DNA of 64,000 bases, from the NCBI GenBank assembly GCA_031216915.1, contig CM062297.1:833047337-833111336 (forward strand), read 5' to 3'. Of the stretch, positions 44,775 through 56,806 are shown piece after piece. Position 1 is the first letter of the stretch; each line of letters starts with the position of its first letter. A program made the position numbers and the translations under genes. A model generated the notes under the pieces. It did no database searches and was not told where the DNA came from. It saw nothing but the letters and a program-made list of their open reading frames with translations. Source of the DNA: Pictodentalium vernedei. Its lineage: Eukaryota > Mollusca > Scaphopoda > Dentaliida > Dentaliidae.

Positions 44775-45009
44775 TTAACTGGTAGCATGCTGGAAGCCCA
44801 TATTTGGGCTTTATTCTGAAGTGCAGGTGCTGCTACTTAATGGCTTCATATTCTATGGATGTGCGTCATATAATTTTTGAATTGAAATTATTTTGTCTGT
44901 GAGGATTTGCCTTGTTACAATTTAAGAGAGTGTGCCACTAGGCACTCTCCCATAAATTGTGAAAAGGCAAAGACGTGGACAAATTTGGATGACCAAAAAT
45001 AAGTTAAGA
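44775..45009. mobile_element. TTAA element of the CTGGTAGAGTGCT family, 3' end damaged
   Basis: TTAACTGGTAGCATGCTGG at the left; the interior matches the complete copy at 61244-61492 (GCCCATATTTGGGCTTTATT, CCTTGTTACAATT, GGCACTCTCCCAT). The right terminus is missing after AAAAATAAGTTAAG. Confidence 0.7.
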
Positions 45010-45319
45010 CAACAAAACTCGTCAAAATTTAATCAGTAATGAAGAAATAACATCAATATCCAAACAATGAAATAATCATCCATAACACATTTGAAATATT
45101 TACCACAGAAAAAAACTTTTCTTTCTTTTTTCCACTGGTATATTAGATACCAAACACTATTTATTGGAATAATCAACAAAGATTTAATTATTGAAGCACC
45201 TGGTACATCACTGGTAAGCCCACACATGGATTACGACCAGTCCACGGTGGCTGTACTGTATATAAAGTCGGAAACAATATGGAAAAAAGCATAGAACAGA
45301 ACACGAAAGAACTTTACAA
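45010..45319. other. Spacer with dispersed-element fragment
   Basis: GCACCTGGTACATCACTGG..GGATTACGACCAGTCCACGG (about 45197-45250) is related to 5780-5890. No gene. Confidence 0.35.
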
Positions 45320-45441
45320 TGTAGTGGAGCCCCCTTAATTAAATATTTCTTAACTGAATAAACCTGTTATCTGAATACTCCTATTATACTGAATAATTTT
45401 CACTGGCAAAATGGCAATTCGATTAACAGGGTTGCACTGTA
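45320..45441. mobile_element. pogo-like TA MITE, internally deleted copy
   Basis: GTAGTGGAGCCCCCTTAATT..TTAACAGGGTTGCACTGTA, about 120 bp. A minimal version of the element at 41155. Confidence 0.65.
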
Positions 45442-45958
45442 TTTGCAGATGCATTGTTATGAGCAATTAAAAGGTATGGAAGAACGGAATAATCTGGTGA
45501 TGTGAGAAGGGAAAGATTCAAATCAAAAACTTCCGGGACAAGATAAAAGAGTACTTTTCAAACTGTGCCTGGAGGATCATCCTCTAACCTGAGAAATAAA
45601 TGCTGTCAAAATATATATTTGAGGAATTGGTGTTTAATATATGGTTTTACATGTCTATTTTGAAAACAAAATGTGGGACAGAAAACATTTTGAGTCTTTT
45701 GTTAGCGCATCTTTGGCGAAGCCAAATTTGAGCTTATGCCATGGCCCGTCGTCTGTCTGGCCGTCTGTCCGTCTGTCAACAATTGGATACGGCTCGGGCT
45801 AGAGGCCGTATTTATGAACCGATCTTTACGAAACTTCTTGGGTACCTTTGTTATGACCGTGGGACGAGAACAAGTGTTTTTGGGTTTGGTCCGAAATTCA
45901 AGATGGCTGTCAGCCGCCATTTTGTACCGACGATGCAGAAATCTGTATTTTTATACTG

Positions 45959-46152
45959 TACCAATGACCCAGACATAGCTGCTGGTGCTAACTCTTAAAA
46001 TATAGGGCCAAACACAAATTTTGCCCCCCAATCCCCAAAATTTGCATCTAAAACTAAAGAAAACATGTCCCGAGAGGCCCTCCACACTTCGCCCCTACTG
46101 CGCATGCGCAGTGTCAAGGACGTTCCGAAATTGGCGCCATTTATCATTCTAA
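45959..46152 (+). repeat. DIRS left inverted terminal repeat
   Basis: TACCAATGACCCAGACATAG..ATTGGCGCCATTTATCATTC. Contains the 12-bp palindrome TGCGCATGCGCA (46099-46110), an NRF1-type site, and TTGGCGCC. Mirrored at 53251-53444. Confidence 0.9.
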
Positions 46153-46282
46153 GTTTGGCCCTTCATCAGTTAACATCTGACTGATCTTTGTGCTTTTAAA
46201 TCTCAGTTTAAATGATGCCAGACACATAAATATTAGTGAAATGGTGATTCTAAGGAGGATAGAAAAGGAGGAGAGGAAAAGA

Positions 46283-47334
46283 ATGTGTGACAGAATATTA
46301 TCAGGGCTGTAACTTAAAATTTTTTAATGAAATTATGTTAAGTTACCTATTTTCAAGGCAGCAGCCATTTTGTTGTCATTCTGATTATTTAGTTACACTG
46401 TTTTTACAAGTGTTTTTCCTCTCTCCCTGTCCTTTAAGTTCCCCCTTGCTATTCTCCCATGCTTTTGGCATAATTTCTGTAATTATTATTACTAAAATTT
46501 CTTGGGAGTTTAGCTGAATAACAGAATGAATTCTGTTCTTTCCCCATGTTTACGTCTTCACCTACGGGTGGTTAGGCGTTGTGTTCTGCATCTACCATCT
46601 GATGTTCTGCAGTTTCTTCCCTGGAAGTCTCTGTTTTGCATCAGATGGTGTATTTTTGGTAACTGATTTCGGGCCTGGGTGCCTGGAGTCTTATTTTAGT
46701 GTTTTTACACTCATTGTTTACATTTACAACAGCCCTCTGTGTGAGGGGGGGGGGGGATTTCTTGAAAATAATATCTTGATGTTATTTTAATCATAACTAG
46801 ATACATTAAAATGTGTGACAGAATATTATCAGGGCTGTAACTTAAAATTTTTTAATGAAATTATGTTAAGTTACCTATTTTCGAGGCAGCAGCCACTTTG
46901 TTGTCATTCTGGTTATTTAGTTACACTGATTTTTCAGTGTTTTCCTCTCTCCCTTTCCTTTAAGTCCCCTCTTGCTATTCTCCCATGCTTTTGGCATAGT
47001 TTCTGTAATTATTATTACTAAAATTTCTTGGGAGTTTTAGCTGAATAACAGAATGAATTCTGTTCTTTTCCCCATGTTTACGTCTTCACCTACGGGTGGT
47101 TAGGCATTGTGTTCTGCATCTACCATCTGATGTTCTGCAGTTTCTTCCCTGGAAGTCTCTGTTTTGCATCAGATAGTGTATTTTTGGTAACTGATTCCGG
47201 GCCTGGGTGCCTGGAGTCTTATTTTAGTGTTTTTACACTCATTGTTTACATTTACAACAGCCCTCTGTGTGAGGGGGGGGGGATTTCTTGAAAATAATAT
47301 CTTGATGTTATTTTAATCATAACTAGATACATTA
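46283..47334 (+). repeat. 528-bp tandem duplication in DIRS leader
   Basis: 46283-46810 and 46811-47334 are direct copies (ATGTGTGACAGAATATTATC .. AACTAGATACATTA) with few differences, including variable G-run lengths near 46746 and 47273. Confidence 0.92.
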
Positions 47335-47817
47335 TTATTGTTCGTAAGTGTTGAATAAATTGTTTAAAATATTTTTAAAATTTTTGTCCACACTTAGGCT
47401 TGGGATCCATTGGGGCTCAATGTTACTTTTCAGAAACTTGGGCTGTTCTGAAAAAAATTTTTTTCAAAATATTTTGATTTCAATTATTTTTTCTATATTA
47501 ATGGATCATATTATTATTATGTATTTTGATTGCCAGGGGTTAGTGCGAGTACCAGGACTTGTTTTCTTTTCACATTGAAAGGATATTGATCAATTGTTTT
47601 AAGAGGAAGTATTCCTCTGACCTTATTATCATTCTATATGTGGTCAGTGTACTCGCATTAACTCCGGTTCTGTATCGTATGATTTCGATGACAATATGGG
47701 AAGCGTATGTCACGGTATGTTGTTGGGGATTTGGACACTCCGGTCCTTTCCCCGCAGGGTCACTCTACTTTATCAATTTCTATTTCAGACGATCAAGATT
47801 AGGGTGATGTATCTGTG

Positions 47818-50150
47818 ATGTCTTCCAACAGTGTGCCTCCGTCGTCACAATTAATGAAGGGCTAGCGGAAAAGTGCTCATGTAATACGCCAATTGCCTAA
47901 GAGGACCCTAGTAGGTTCGACGGCCTTTGACGTCCGCTAGCTCGCCCGGTGTAGCGTCCATTCACCGAATGGTTCGGCAGCCGGGTTCGTCCGTTGCGGT
48001 CTAGAAGGAATTTTGGGGTGATGCGAGCACTATAAAATTAACTTAATGCACACCCAGTGACGGCGGATCGGAGGGAGAACGGAGGAAGCCTTTTAGTCCG
48101 GTTCATAGCTCGTTCTGGTCCATCCGGACGGCAAGCGAGAGAGGCCCCTCTCTCGTTCAACAACATCTGGCCCCAGATGTTGTGGTACAAATGTGTCGTT
48201 AGCGGAGCATACGTCCGTCGCTCGGGACGCTCCGTTGTATAGGCAGTCCGCTGAGACTGCTAAGGCTTCCTCTTCTCGTCAGCGCACACGACCGCACCTT
48301 GGCTGCGTGACCGCCGATATATTACCAGCTTCGCCGATCAAGGATTCTTCGGCGACCAGGTCACACCATCCGGCAGCCAGGGATTCGAGACCGATGGACT
48401 CCGGACGTTCGCATAGGAAAAGTATGCGGGAGCCATCTGATGCGGAGCTGCCCTCGGCGAAGCAGCGATAGACTGCGCCTCCGCAGGTCTCGACGCCGGA
48501 CATTCTTGTGCACATAGCACAGCATATCGCAGCATCCCAGCAGCCGACAGAAACGGTGTCGGATCGAGAATTATCCGACAGCGCTGGGTCGGTAGCCGGG
48601 GACTCGAGGCCTGCAGACTCCGGACGTTCGCATAGGAAGTATGCGGGAGTCAACGTACACGGAGCTTCCAGCGGCAATGCATCGTAAGTCCGCTACTGCA
48701 CAGGCCTCGGGAACGGACGTGCTTTCCTTAATAGCACAGTTTATCGCAGCATCCCAGCATCAACTGAATCTGTCGCATATATTTTATCCGACGATGCTGG
48801 GTTGGGACGCTCCGCGGAAGCGGGTACGGACGTCCGAAAGTTTCATCCGGTCCGACGGGATACCGAAAGGGATTCGGTGGATTTCAAGCTTTCCCTTTCG
48901 GAACAACATATGCTGCGATGCCGGATAAGAAACTGATAGCGTCGGTGGACTTAGAAATTTTTGGTTCGGTTCAGGGACATCGTCCCTCAGTTCCGACATA
49001 GTCCAATAATGTCACACAAACTTTCGAATTATTGAACGACGCTATATATATTATTATTTTATGCTTGCTATCCAAGCATTTCTGGTTTCTTGTTCGAAGA
49101 GTTATGGAGATGTCTTTCAAAAGTGTGCCTCTGTCGTCATAGTTAATGAAGAGTTAGCGGCAATAAGTGCTCATGGAATATGTCTATCGCTTACGGAGTG
49201 ACATTCGCTAGCTCACCCGGTGTAGCGTACATTCATCGAATGGTTCGGCTGCCGGGTTCGTCCGTTGCGGTCTAGGAAGGAGATTTGGGTGATGCGAGCA
49301 CTTTAATTACTTTAGTACTCACCCAGTGACGGCAGATTGAGGACAGATCGGAGGAAGCCAACAACATAGGGGACCGCATGTTGTGGTTCAGATATTTTAC
49401 ATTCGGAGCATATGTCCGTTGCTCGGGACGCTCCGTTATATTGACAGTCCGAGAGACTGTCTTTAATGCTTCCTCATCCTCACAGCAGGGCACACGACCG
49501 CACATTGGCTACGTGACCTCGAGTATCCGATCAGTTTCGGCATTCAGTGATTCCACAGCGAATAGGTCGCGCCATCCGGTAGCCAAGGGACACGAGGCCT
49601 ATACACTCCGTTCGCTCGCATATTGGAAGTATGCACGGGGTAACGATCTCGGAGCTTCCTGCGGCAATGCATCGTAAGACCGCTGCTCCTCAGGCCTCAG
49701 TGACGGACGTGCTATCCGAGTTAGCACAGTTGTTTCGCAGCATCCCAGCAATTGACGGTTTCTCGGTCGAATCAGGAATTATCCGACGGCGCTGGGTCGG
49801 TGCGGTCCGCGGTTGCATCAAGCTACGGACGACCGAACGCTTTATAGGGTCCGACAGGATGGCGAAAGGGATTCGAAAGATTTCGAGTTTTCCCTTTAGT
49901 AGTATCGGAAGATGCCTTTCATATCTTCTGGCATTTCTTCCAGTGATTATTTTTCGGACTTCATTGCTGCGATCTTGGATAAGAGACTTATAGCGTCATT
50001 GGACTCGGATTTTTCGATCGGTACAGGGACTTTGTCCCTGACTTACCGACGCAGTCCAATATTGTCATTACAACATGTGTTTTATTTTTCGACGCTATAT
50101 ATTTATATATATATACAAGACGTCTACTAAGCATGATAGTTTAGTTTCTT
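47818..50150 (+). pseudogene. DIRS Gag-like region, tandemly duplicated
   Basis: 47818-49108 and 49109-50150 are related copies: both start GATGTCTT-CAA-AGTGTGCCT, share GGTTCGGC-GCCGGGTTCGTC and GTGATGCGAGCAC, and end in an AT-rich stretch after a CGACGCTATATA landmark. The unusually GC-rich, CpG-rich composition marks it off from the surroundings. Reading frames are short and broken (for example GAYVRRSGRSVV in copy 1). Gag identity is inferred from position before RNase H and recombinase. Confidence 0.6.
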
Positions 50151-50522
50151 GTCCGCGTGGCTCATTTCTGCCATTTTATCTTTTTTTACATATAGTTTAT
50201 TTTGGCAGAGCAGGGCATACCGAGAGTTCATATGCGTCTAGACGGTGTGATTAAAGACTGCATATATTCTTTTTCACCGTTTATGTCTTTTCCAATCTCA
50301 ATGTTGGGAACGACATTATGTATATTAGACTTAACTTAGACGCTTTATTATACGTAATCCGCCTTACTGAGGCGTTATCATTACGTCTTCAAGAAAAGAT
50401 TTACGGGATATTATTCTCAATGTAATTTCTTTTGAGGGCAGTAGTTTGTTCACGTATAACTCCGCCCTTCAGTGGCTGATTGGAGTTGGTTAGACGTGAT
50501 GCAGCCCTAGCTACATCCACGC

Positions 50523-51235
50523 GTGGATAGTAGGTTAAGAACTCTCTCAGAGTCGCTTCGTTCTCGGAGGAGCTTCTCTTCGACGGCAACTTTCCGGCAA
50601 TCCATGAATTGCTTGATTTATACATTCTCTTGTCTATCTAGTGTTACAAGAGATTCAGACTGGGGCAAACATTCGGTGGTTGACTCAGAGAGTGCCGCCG
50701 CAGTTGCCGGACCCAAGTGTGGCTGTTATGACGGTTGCCAGTCAAACAGATTGGGATATATACTGATCCCTACGGATTCGAAGTGCCAGGGTCTTTGGGT
50801 TCCGCAGTCTTTTAGCTATCAGTTAACTTCCGCGGAATAATGTTTTTTAGGCTTGCTTTATGTCATTGCATGAACATTATTCAGAAACGCATGCCCAAAT
50901 TCCTGTCCTTTAATTCGACAGTAGTGGCGTATCTCCGGAACCAGGGAGGCACTCTTTCGTTTCCGTTATTCAATTTAATGGAAAGAATCCGTCTGTTGGT
51001 TATAGTACACCAAGTTCAGTTTTGGTCCGTCATATTCTGGGTCGTCTGATTGTTTTATCGCACTCCCGTTCTCTTACGGGTCGCTTGTTGCTGTCAGAAT
51101 GGACTCTCAACAAACAAGTATTCAATCAGATTTGCTATCTATGGGAGCGCCCAATGATGTTTTATTTATGACACAGCTGGCTAATCAATTGCAGACGTAT
51201 GTGTTGGCTTGTCCAGATCTCTGAGCTAATACTGT
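50523..51235 (+). pseudogene. DIRS RNase H region
   Basis: Frames in order give LWVPQSFSYQLTSAE, then STVVAYLRNQGGTLSFPLF (family D-N-x-x-V-V-A-Y-L-x-x-Q-G-G-T-x-S), then SRSLTGRLLLSEWTLNKQVF and DVLFMTQLANQLQTYVLACP (family I/V-D-L-F-A-T-x-x-N-x-x-L-x-x-Y-V-S-P). These are the characteristic RNase H and following segments of DIRS Pol. At least three frameshifts. Confidence 0.8.
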
Positions 51236-51239
51236 TAAC

Positions 51240-52460
51240 GCTCTATTGATCTATAGGACAGAATGATAGGATACGCGTATCCTCCAGCGCTGTTCTTTTT
51301 AGCAGGTATTGCTAAGATAAACAACCACAATACATTTCTGTTGATAGCATCTCTATCTTCACAGAGATCATGAGTAATTTACTCTCTTGTCTACTGTGGA
51401 TCTTAACGTGAAATCTTCCTCTATGTGAGGATCTTTTTTCACTGGTAAATCGTGTCATCTTTATCACAACCAGCAAGGTCGCAACCTTCATGTATTCCGT
51501 TGTGTGGTCCGTATTGCATTGTAAGCACTATACTGGACGAGCTTTGGACGCGATTTCTTACTATAGGAGATCCTCTTCTTCGCTATTCTATGCGACTAAA
51601 GTGGAGGCTCTTCCGTCGTGGTGTAGGGATCATTATGTTCATATGGTTGATCCCTCCATACTACTCATTGCTATTTTTTAGTATACTTGTTTCACAAGAT
51701 CTACTGCAGCCTGTTGTTATTTAGGTTATAGGTTTATGTTACCTCATACCTATGCACTCTACGATAGTTTACAATTGAGTCTTTTGTCTCTTTATCTAAG
51801 TCAGTTAGTAACTTTTTGATAAATAGACTTAGAATCTTTAGATTAAATTCCTATACGGATTTTAACTTCAGGTTCTTATTTAGCTAAGTGATCATTTGAG
51901 CCTCTGGAAACAGTAGTTTTCAAATTCTGACCTTTTAGACAGTAATTCTGTTGGTTTCTCTTTTACTGTAGAGTCAGTGAGTTTCATGCACTATCGATGG
52001 ATGATTTTCACTTTCATAGTTTCGGAATCAATACTTCCGTTACTATTTAGGTTGGATTGTTGCATAAGAGTTAGGCTCCTATTATCCGGAACCTATTATT
52101 TTAAGGTCCTTCCGTCTTCGTATGGGCATAGGCCTTTACTCTTTCCGGGTACAGTTTATGTATTTATAAACAGATATCTGTTTATTACAAGGGCGTAAGC
52201 TTCTTCTGTCTTTGATGTCTAGTAGAAGGACGTTACGCTCCATTTTATTGTTAATGGATTCTATTAACTAGCGTACTGCTTATGGTATATCATTGGCTTA
52301 GCAGTTGTGCTTAAGATTTCGGCTCATGAAGTAAGAGTTCTTCTACTTCTTGGGCTTACATTAATAGTGTTCTATTATAGATTTTTGAAGGCTGCTCATT
52401 GCGCTCAGCCATCCATTCATGAATTTTATCTCAGAAATATCGAGTCCATTTCTGGAGGCC
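51240..52460 (+). pseudogene. DIRS tyrosine recombinase
   Basis: N-terminal part: LFYATKVEALPSWCRDHY followed by VDPSILLIAIF (family S-x-Y-x-x-K-W-x-x-F-x-x-W-C...D-P...I-A-x-F-L). C-terminal part near 52320-52440: AHEVRVLLLL (H-x-x-R box) and KAAHCAQPSIHEFYLRN (A-x-W-x-x-x-x-T-F-x-x-F-Y-L-R/K with the nucleophilic Tyr). This enzyme integrates the circular DNA copy without target duplication. Intervening 51730-52300 is AT-rich and frames are broken. Confidence 0.8.
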
Positions 52461-53088
52461 TATATTGTTAGGTCTATTATCTACTGCTCAGAATGTCATT
52501 CACTTAACAGTTGCTACTATAGCTAGGTAGGCTGTCTGTTTCGGCAGTGTCTCCGTTCGGCTGCCCTCTTCGCTCTGGGCTATTTGACCCAGGGCAAGAA
52601 AAAGGGGGGGGGGGAGGGTGTTCCCTTGGGTCACCTGTTTTTACTATGAAAACAAGGGGATACCTCCTCCGGAGTTAGTAATTCTGAGCTGTTATTGGGA
52701 TGGTTGTTTAGTGAGAAGTTTAAGTTTATAAAATTCATTCAAGTCTTAGTTTTTAAAGTATAGCTTTTGAATATTGCATATGTCAACGGACATGATTATG
52801 CAATTCTCACACACTTTTAGGAGTATAAGAGTCTCTATTCTCTAGACTTACTTTATTATTGGCTTACTTTAAAAATTATTAGTATAAGGATTATTGGATA
52901 TTAATAGAGTACATGGATGTATGAAGCTCAATTTTTGGAAGGTGTTGTATCTTTCTAATTTATCATAAATAAGAAAGATACATGTAAGGCCTATTACTTC
53001 TTTGCCCTACAGGGGATGACTCTATTTTATTTTATTGAGCGTATTCCATTTTGCTCTATGTCCTTGGCCCTCCAGCCTTTTTACTATT

Positions 53089-53177
53089 CAGCTATGTCTG
53101 GGTCATTGGTACAGTATAAAAATGTTAAAAAATTTATAGTAATTTATATATTTTTTATACTTACCAATGACCCAGAC
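53089..53177 (+). repeat. DIRS internal complementary region
   Basis: 53089-53123 is the complement of the element's left end (CAGCTATGTCTGGGTCATTG then GTACAGTATAAAAAT). 53124-53177 is the complement of the right end (GTTAAAAAATTTATAG .. CTTACCAATGACCCAGAC). The two meet at 53123/53124, so the region spells out the joined termini of a circle, the hallmark of DIRS1-like replication. Confidence 0.88.
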
Positions 53178-53250
53178 GGGGATGGCCCTCCCAGGAGTTG
53201 GGAACTCTTGCCTCCCCGCTGAGTACATAGCGCTTACCAGGCACTGGTTA

Positions 53251-53444
53251 TTAGAATGATAAATGGCGCCAATTTCGGAACGTCCTTGACACTGCGCATG
53301 CGCAGTAGGGGCGAAGTGTGGAGGGCCTCTCGGGACATGTTTTCTTTAGTTTTAGATGCAAATTTTGGGGATTGGGGGGCAAAATTTGTGTTTGGCCCTA
53401 TATTTTAAGAGTTAGCACCAGCAGCTATGTCTGGGTCATTGGTA
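53251..53444 (-). repeat. DIRS right inverted terminal repeat
   Basis: Reverse complement of 45959-46152, including TGCGCATGCGCA at 53293-53304. Confidence 0.9.
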
Positions 53445-55063
53445 AGTATAAAAAATATATAAATTACTATAAATTTTTTAACTTTTTGTACAGAACTTAC
53501 ATATGAAAGCTATGATTTGAATAATTTTTTGTATGAATGTTTAGTACCATGGGATACATCACATATAATACGGGTTTTTTTCTCGTGCGTAAATTATGCA
53601 AATTAGACTAACTTTGATGTTTTTTGGTGTTAACTTTCAGCACTGTAAGTGCAAATGCCAATATGGCTCGGGCTAGAGGCTGTATTTATGAACCGATCTT
53701 TACGAAATTCCTTGGGTACCTTTGTTATCACCGTGGGACGAGAACAAGTGTTTTTGGGTCCGGTCTGAAATTCAAGATGGCCGATGGCAGCCATTTTGTA
53801 CAAAATTTGGTGCAATCAGATTTTTGCACAGAACTTTCATATGAAAGCGCTGATTTGAATAATTTTTTGTGTGAATGTTTAGTACCATGGGATACATCAC
53901 ATATAATACGGGTTTTTTTCTCGTGCAGAAATTATGCAAATTAGATGAACTTTGATTTTTTCAGTGCTACTTACACACAGTAAGTACACATGTCAATACG
54001 GCTCGGGCTAGAGTCTGTATTTATGAACCGATCTTCACGAAACGTCTTGGGTACCTTTGTTATCACCTTGGGACGAGAACGAGTGTTTCTGGGTGCGGTT
54101 CAAAATTCAAGATGGCTGCCAGTGGCCATTTTGTACCGAAATTAGGTCTAATCAGTTTTTTGTACACAACTTCTATATACGGCTCAGGCTAGAAGCCGTA
54201 TTTATGAACCGATCTTTACGAAACTTCTTGGGTACCTTTGTTATCACCGTGGGATGAGAACGAGTGTTTTTGGGTGTGGTCCAAAATTCAAGATGGCCAC
54301 CAGCAGCCATTTTGTACCAAAATTAGTGCAATCAGTCTTTTGTGCAGAACTTCTGTATGAAAGTTCTGATTTGAATATATTTTTGTATGAATGTTTAGTA
54401 ACATGGAATACATCACATATAGTACAGGTTTTTTTCTTGTTCAGAAATTATGCAAATTAGATGAACTTTGATTTATTCAGTGCTACTTATACACTGTAAG
54501 TGCACATGTCAATACGGCTGGGGCTAGAGGCTGTATTTATGAACCGATCTTCACAAAACTTCTTGGGTACCTTTGTTATCTCCTTGGGACGAGAATGAGT
54601 GTTTCTGGGTGCAGTCCAGAATTCAAGATGGCTGCCAGTGGCCATTTTGTACCGAAATTAGGTCCAATCAGTTTTTTGTCACAACTTCTACACAGCTCAT
54701 ATTTGTGAACTGATCTTCACGAAACTTCTTGGGTACCTTTGAGACAGGAATGAGTGTGTTTTGGGGTGCCTTTGTTATCACTGTGCTATGAGAACAAATA
54801 TTTTGGGGTTCAGTCAGACCCACTCTGGGACTCAAAAGATTTTTTTCTAGTTTAGCATCTGACTGTCACCCACCTTTACAATACTTTACCTATACCTTTG
54901 TTACAGGCAATGGTCAGTATTTATGTACAGACCGTTACAATACTTTATATGTACCTTTGTTATTAGGTCATTACCTAGATGTTTGTCATTGCTGTGTCAC
55001 ATACTATACATGTACATGTCTTTGTCTTGACAAGTTGAGCTACAGTGTCATTGACACTTTCAT

Positions 55064-55646
55064 TTTTCATTTTTCATTTTTCGTCAAAATAAAATTGGTC
55101 AAATTGGAAAAAAATGATGTACTACGAATTTTGTCATACAGCTGTACAATATTGTGAAAGGAAGACCAAATCAAGAAAAACAAATGAAAATAGCATCTTA
55201 GAATCAATGTACTTGCATTTCTTTTGCCACATGTGAGATTCTATAGTGATGTGGAGAGAAAAACGAAAGATGACATCGACAAAAGAGCAGAAAGATAATT
55301 TGAACCAAATCATGATCTAGTCAAAATTCTCTGTCCATTTTTGTGATCATAGTATTGTAATAGAGCTGTTACAAATTTATGCATTAGTGATTATACATCA
55401 GGAATGGAAGTAATTATTTTTTCCAGTAGTCTGGTCTGTCTCTTGAGAATTATTTGGTCACCTTATGAAGTTTCTAACCATTATATGGCTTCACATTTAA
55501 TGTGAACAATCGTTTCATTCCCCTTCTTTTATTGTCACGAAATACAAAGCCTGGGAACGATGGTATTGATCACGATAATTGCATCCACCACAAATGTGTC
55601 TGTATATATGTAAAGTTGTAAGTTAGGAATTTTGTAAATTTTTCTC
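55064..55646. other. Spacer between Helentron arrays
   Basis: (CATTTTT)n residue at 55061-55082, then AT-rich sequence without gene. Confidence 0.4.
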
Positions 55647-56806
55647 CTAGGCCAGGTGAGCTTTTCACATCACTTGTCGTCCGTCGACGTCTATCATCTG
55701 TTGTCCATCATCTGTCGTCCGGCGTCCACAAACTTTTCACCTTCTTCTCTGTAACTGCTGAGCTGGTGTGAAACAAACTTGGCAGGAATGGGAGGTCCTT
55801 TACAAACAATCCTCATTTTGTTCCCGTCCAATGAAAAACATGGCTTCCAGAGGCATTCTTTGATTCTGGTTGGTGGATTTTCAAAAATCTTCTCGGAAAC
55901 CACAAGGCCAAATGTTTTGAAACTTCACATAAATTATGACTGGGACCCCCCTCTACCAACGATCCTCATTTAATGTTGATCAGGTTACAAACATGGCCAC
56001 AATTGCAGCTTACAGTTACTATAGAAACACTATGGGAAATAACATTTTCATCTTCTTCTCTGGAACTACTGAACCGACGTGAACCAAACCGGGCAGGGAT
56101 AGTCTACAGGAGGTCCTCTACAAATGGTCCTCATGGGTTTGAAAACGTGGCCGCCAGAGGCATTCTTTGATTCTGGTTGGTGTATTTTCAGAAATCTTCT
56201 CCTCTGAAACTGCCTGGCCAAATGTTTTGATACTTCACATAAATGATGACTGGAACCCCCTCTACCAATGGTCCTCATTTGATGTTGATCGGGTTGTAAA
56301 CATGGCCGCAATTGCAGCTTATATTTACTATAGAAACCCTATGGGAAATCACATTTTTATCTTCTTCTCAGGAACTACTGAGCCGACATTCACCAAACCT
56401 GGCAGGGTAGTCTATGGGAGGTCTTCTACAAGTGCTCCTCATTTTTGTTACCGCGCATCGAAAAACATGGCTGCCAGATGCATTTTTTGATTCTGATTGG
56501 TGGATTTTGAAAAATCTTCTCCTCTGAAACCACAGGGCCAAATGTTTTGAAACCTTTCATGGTTGATGACTGGGACATCCTCTACCAATGATCCTCATTT
56601 AATGTTGATTGGGTTGCAAACATGGCTGCAATTGCAGCTTATAGTTGCTATAGAAACCCTTTGGGAAATCACATTTCCTTCTTCTTCTCTGGAACTACTG
56701 AGCTGATGTGAACCCAACCTGGCAGGGATAGTCTATGGCAGGTCCTCTACAAACGTTCCTCATTTTGTTACCATGCATCAAAAAACATGGCTGCCAGAAG
56801 CATTTT

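Larger units (their letters stand above)
45947..53482 (+). mobile_element. DIRS-type (tyrosine recombinase) retrotransposon, decayed
   Basis: Inverted terminal repeats at 45959-46152 and 53251-53444 (about 194 bp, near-identical). Left extension ATTTTTATACTG, right extension to ..ATTTTTTAAC. Contents in order: untranslated region with a 528-bp tandem duplication, Gag-like region (tandemly duplicated), RNase H, tyrosine recombinase, internal complementary region at 53089-53177. No target duplication is seen, as expected for DIRS. No RT palm motif was recognised, so the copy is internally deleted or decayed. Confidence 0.85.
45703..55063 (+). mobile_element. Helentron-like element (YY1-motif units) split by a DIRS element
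   Basis: 5' hairpin TTTGGCGAAGCCAAA, then TTATGCCATGGCCCGTC. 3' CAAGTTGAGCTACAGTGTCA then TTGACACTTTCAT. Alternating units of about 340 and 180 bp start at GGCTCGGGCTAGAGGC (near 45791, 53663, 54000, 54180, 54520). The DIRS element at 45947-53482 sits within the first unit. Confidence 0.75.

Noticed and set aside
46287..47291. Two near-identical small proteins of 60-76 residues
   Set aside because: They are produced by the 528-bp tandem duplication in the DIRS leader and lack codon support.
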